A stretch of DNA of 5,052 nt from Candidatus Electrothrix marina (lineage in GTDB: Bacteria; Desulfobacterota; Desulfobulbia; Desulfobulbales; Desulfobulbaceae). Positions 4,246-5,052 of this stretch are shown one piece after another (the stretch's first letter is position 1; each line of letters starts with the position of its first letter). A model generated the notes under the pieces. That model searched no databases and was not told the DNA's origin. It saw nothing but the letters and a program-made list of their open reading frames with translations. The DNA lies in assembly GCA_004028495.1 (NCBI GenBank), contig MTKS01000141.1:1-5052 (forward strand). Direction: 5' to 3'. The translations under genes were made by a program, and so were the position numbers.

Positions 4246-5052
4246 TCACCCTTCCTTCTTCTTCCCCTGCCAATGGCGGACCAGATCCACCAAGGTACGA
4301 ACAGCAATCCCGGACGGTCCTTTGGGAATATACGTTTTTTCCGTAAAATTCCAAGCTGTCCCGGCAATATCAAGATGGGCCCAAGGTGTCTCCCCGACAA
4401 ACTCCTGGAGATAGGCCGCAGCAGTAATAGTCCCCCCGCCCTTGCCGCCGGTATTTTTGATGTCCGCCACCTGGGATTTAATCTGCTCGGAATATTCCGG
4501 CCCCAACGGGAGACGCCAAAGGGGCTCCCCGGCCCGATCTCCGGCAACCAACAACTGATTCGCCAAGCTGTCGTCCGTAGCCATCAGCCCGGTGCGATGA
4601 TGGCCCAGGCCGACAATGACGGCCCCGGTCAGGGTTGCCAGATCAATCACCGCATCAGGTGCATATTTCTCAATCCCGTAGGCCAGGGCATCAGCCAAAA
4701 TCAAACGACCTTCGGCATCGGTATTAATAATTTCCGAGGTTTTGCCGTTATAATGGGTGATGATATCACCGGGTTTGAGGGCCGTGGAAGCAGGTAGATT
4801 TTCTGTGGACGGCACCAAAGCCACCACATTAATCCCCTTGGGCTGCTCCTGGGCAATGGCCTGCATAGCACAGATCACTGCGGCCCCGCCGCACATATCG
4901 TACTTCATGTCCTCCATCCCCAGACCCGGCTTGAGACTGATACCGCCAGAATCAAAGGTCAGCCCCTTACCCACCAGCATCAGGGTCGGATCTGTTTTCT
5001 TGCTCCCGCCCTCATATTTCAGGATAACCAGCTTGGGCGGCAGAGCAGAACC
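4246..5052 (-). CDS. pepA: Leucyl aminopeptidase, M17 family (partial, C-terminal catalytic domain)
   Basis: Cytosolic metallo-exopeptidase that removes N-terminal residues, classically Leu, from peptides; usually a hexamer with two metal ions per active site. The visible 268 residues run from the right edge of the window (the frame is open to 5052, so the ATG at 4980 is internal) to the TGA at 4246-4248. They make up the C-terminal catalytic domain of a protein normally about 500 residues long. Seen: VGKGLTFDSGGISLKP, carrying the metal-binding Lys29 and Asp34 and the catalytic Lys41 (fragment numbering); KYDMCGGAA with Asp52; and the M17 signature NTDAEGRL, with Asp112, Glu114 and Arg116. 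All expected ligands are present, so the enzyme should be active. In E. coli, PepA also binds DNA in site-specific recombination; that role depends on the N-terminal part, not visible here. It reads towards fbp, with two palindromes directly after its stop. Confidence 0.95.
   Translation of the reverse strand, partial: GSALPPKLVILKYEGGSKKTDPTLMLVGKGLTFDSGGISLKPGLGMEDMKYDMCGGAAVICAMQAIAQEQPKGINVVALVPSTENLPASTALKPGDIITHYNGKTSEIINTDAEGRLILADALAYGIEKYAPDAVIDLATLTGAVIVGLGHHRTGLMATDDSLANQLLVAGDRAGEPLWRLPLGPEYSEQIKSQVADIKNTGGKGGGTITAAAYLQEFVGETPWAHLDIAGTAWNFTEKTYIPKGPSGIAVRTLVDLVRHWQGKKKEG

Overview
The window looks like ordinary bacterial chromosome with three well-defined metabolic loci and a loosely packed, gene-poor middle. 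My best guess is a Desulfobacterota-type (Desulfobulbales-like) Gram-negative anaerobe. That guess rests on the compact two-subunit isopropylmalate isomerase, the class I fructose-1,6-bisphosphatase, the M17 aminopeptidase and the GC-rich dispersed palindromes; no single feature proves it.

Left part, + strand (1-1599): the 3' three-quarters of leuC, then the complete leuD 17 bases later. Together they encode the two-subunit [4Fe-4S] isopropylmalate isomerase of leucine biosynthesis. A strong intrinsic terminator at 1561-1599 closes the operon.

Middle (1600-3034): a sparsely coding, partly AT-rich stretch. It holds a small single-pass membrane protein gene of unknown function (1952-2209, + strand) with a very good ribosome binding site. 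Two 23-base stretches resembling the T-arm of tRNA genes (1630-1652 and 2327-2349) lie on either side of that gene in the same orientation, as if left by an integration or by a dispersed tRNA-derived repeat. A lysine-rich 152-residue hypothetical gene (2354-2812) runs on the - strand towards the membrane protein gene. Two uncertain open frames also occur: a cysteine-rich one overlapping the end of the membrane protein gene, and one following fbp in the same frame as fbp.

Right part, - strand (3035-5052): a complete class I fructose-1,6-bisphosphatase gene (fbp; gluconeogenesis) and, upstream of it, the C-terminal half of a leucyl aminopeptidase gene (pepA). The 191-base gap between them carries two strong GC-rich palindromes of a repetitive-extragenic type and a plausible fbp promoter. 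fbp therefore probably has its own transcription start, even though pepA reads towards it.

I see no complete tRNA or rRNA gene, CRISPR array, transposase or defence system. The least explained material is in 1600-3034 and in the palindrome pair at 4171-4240.
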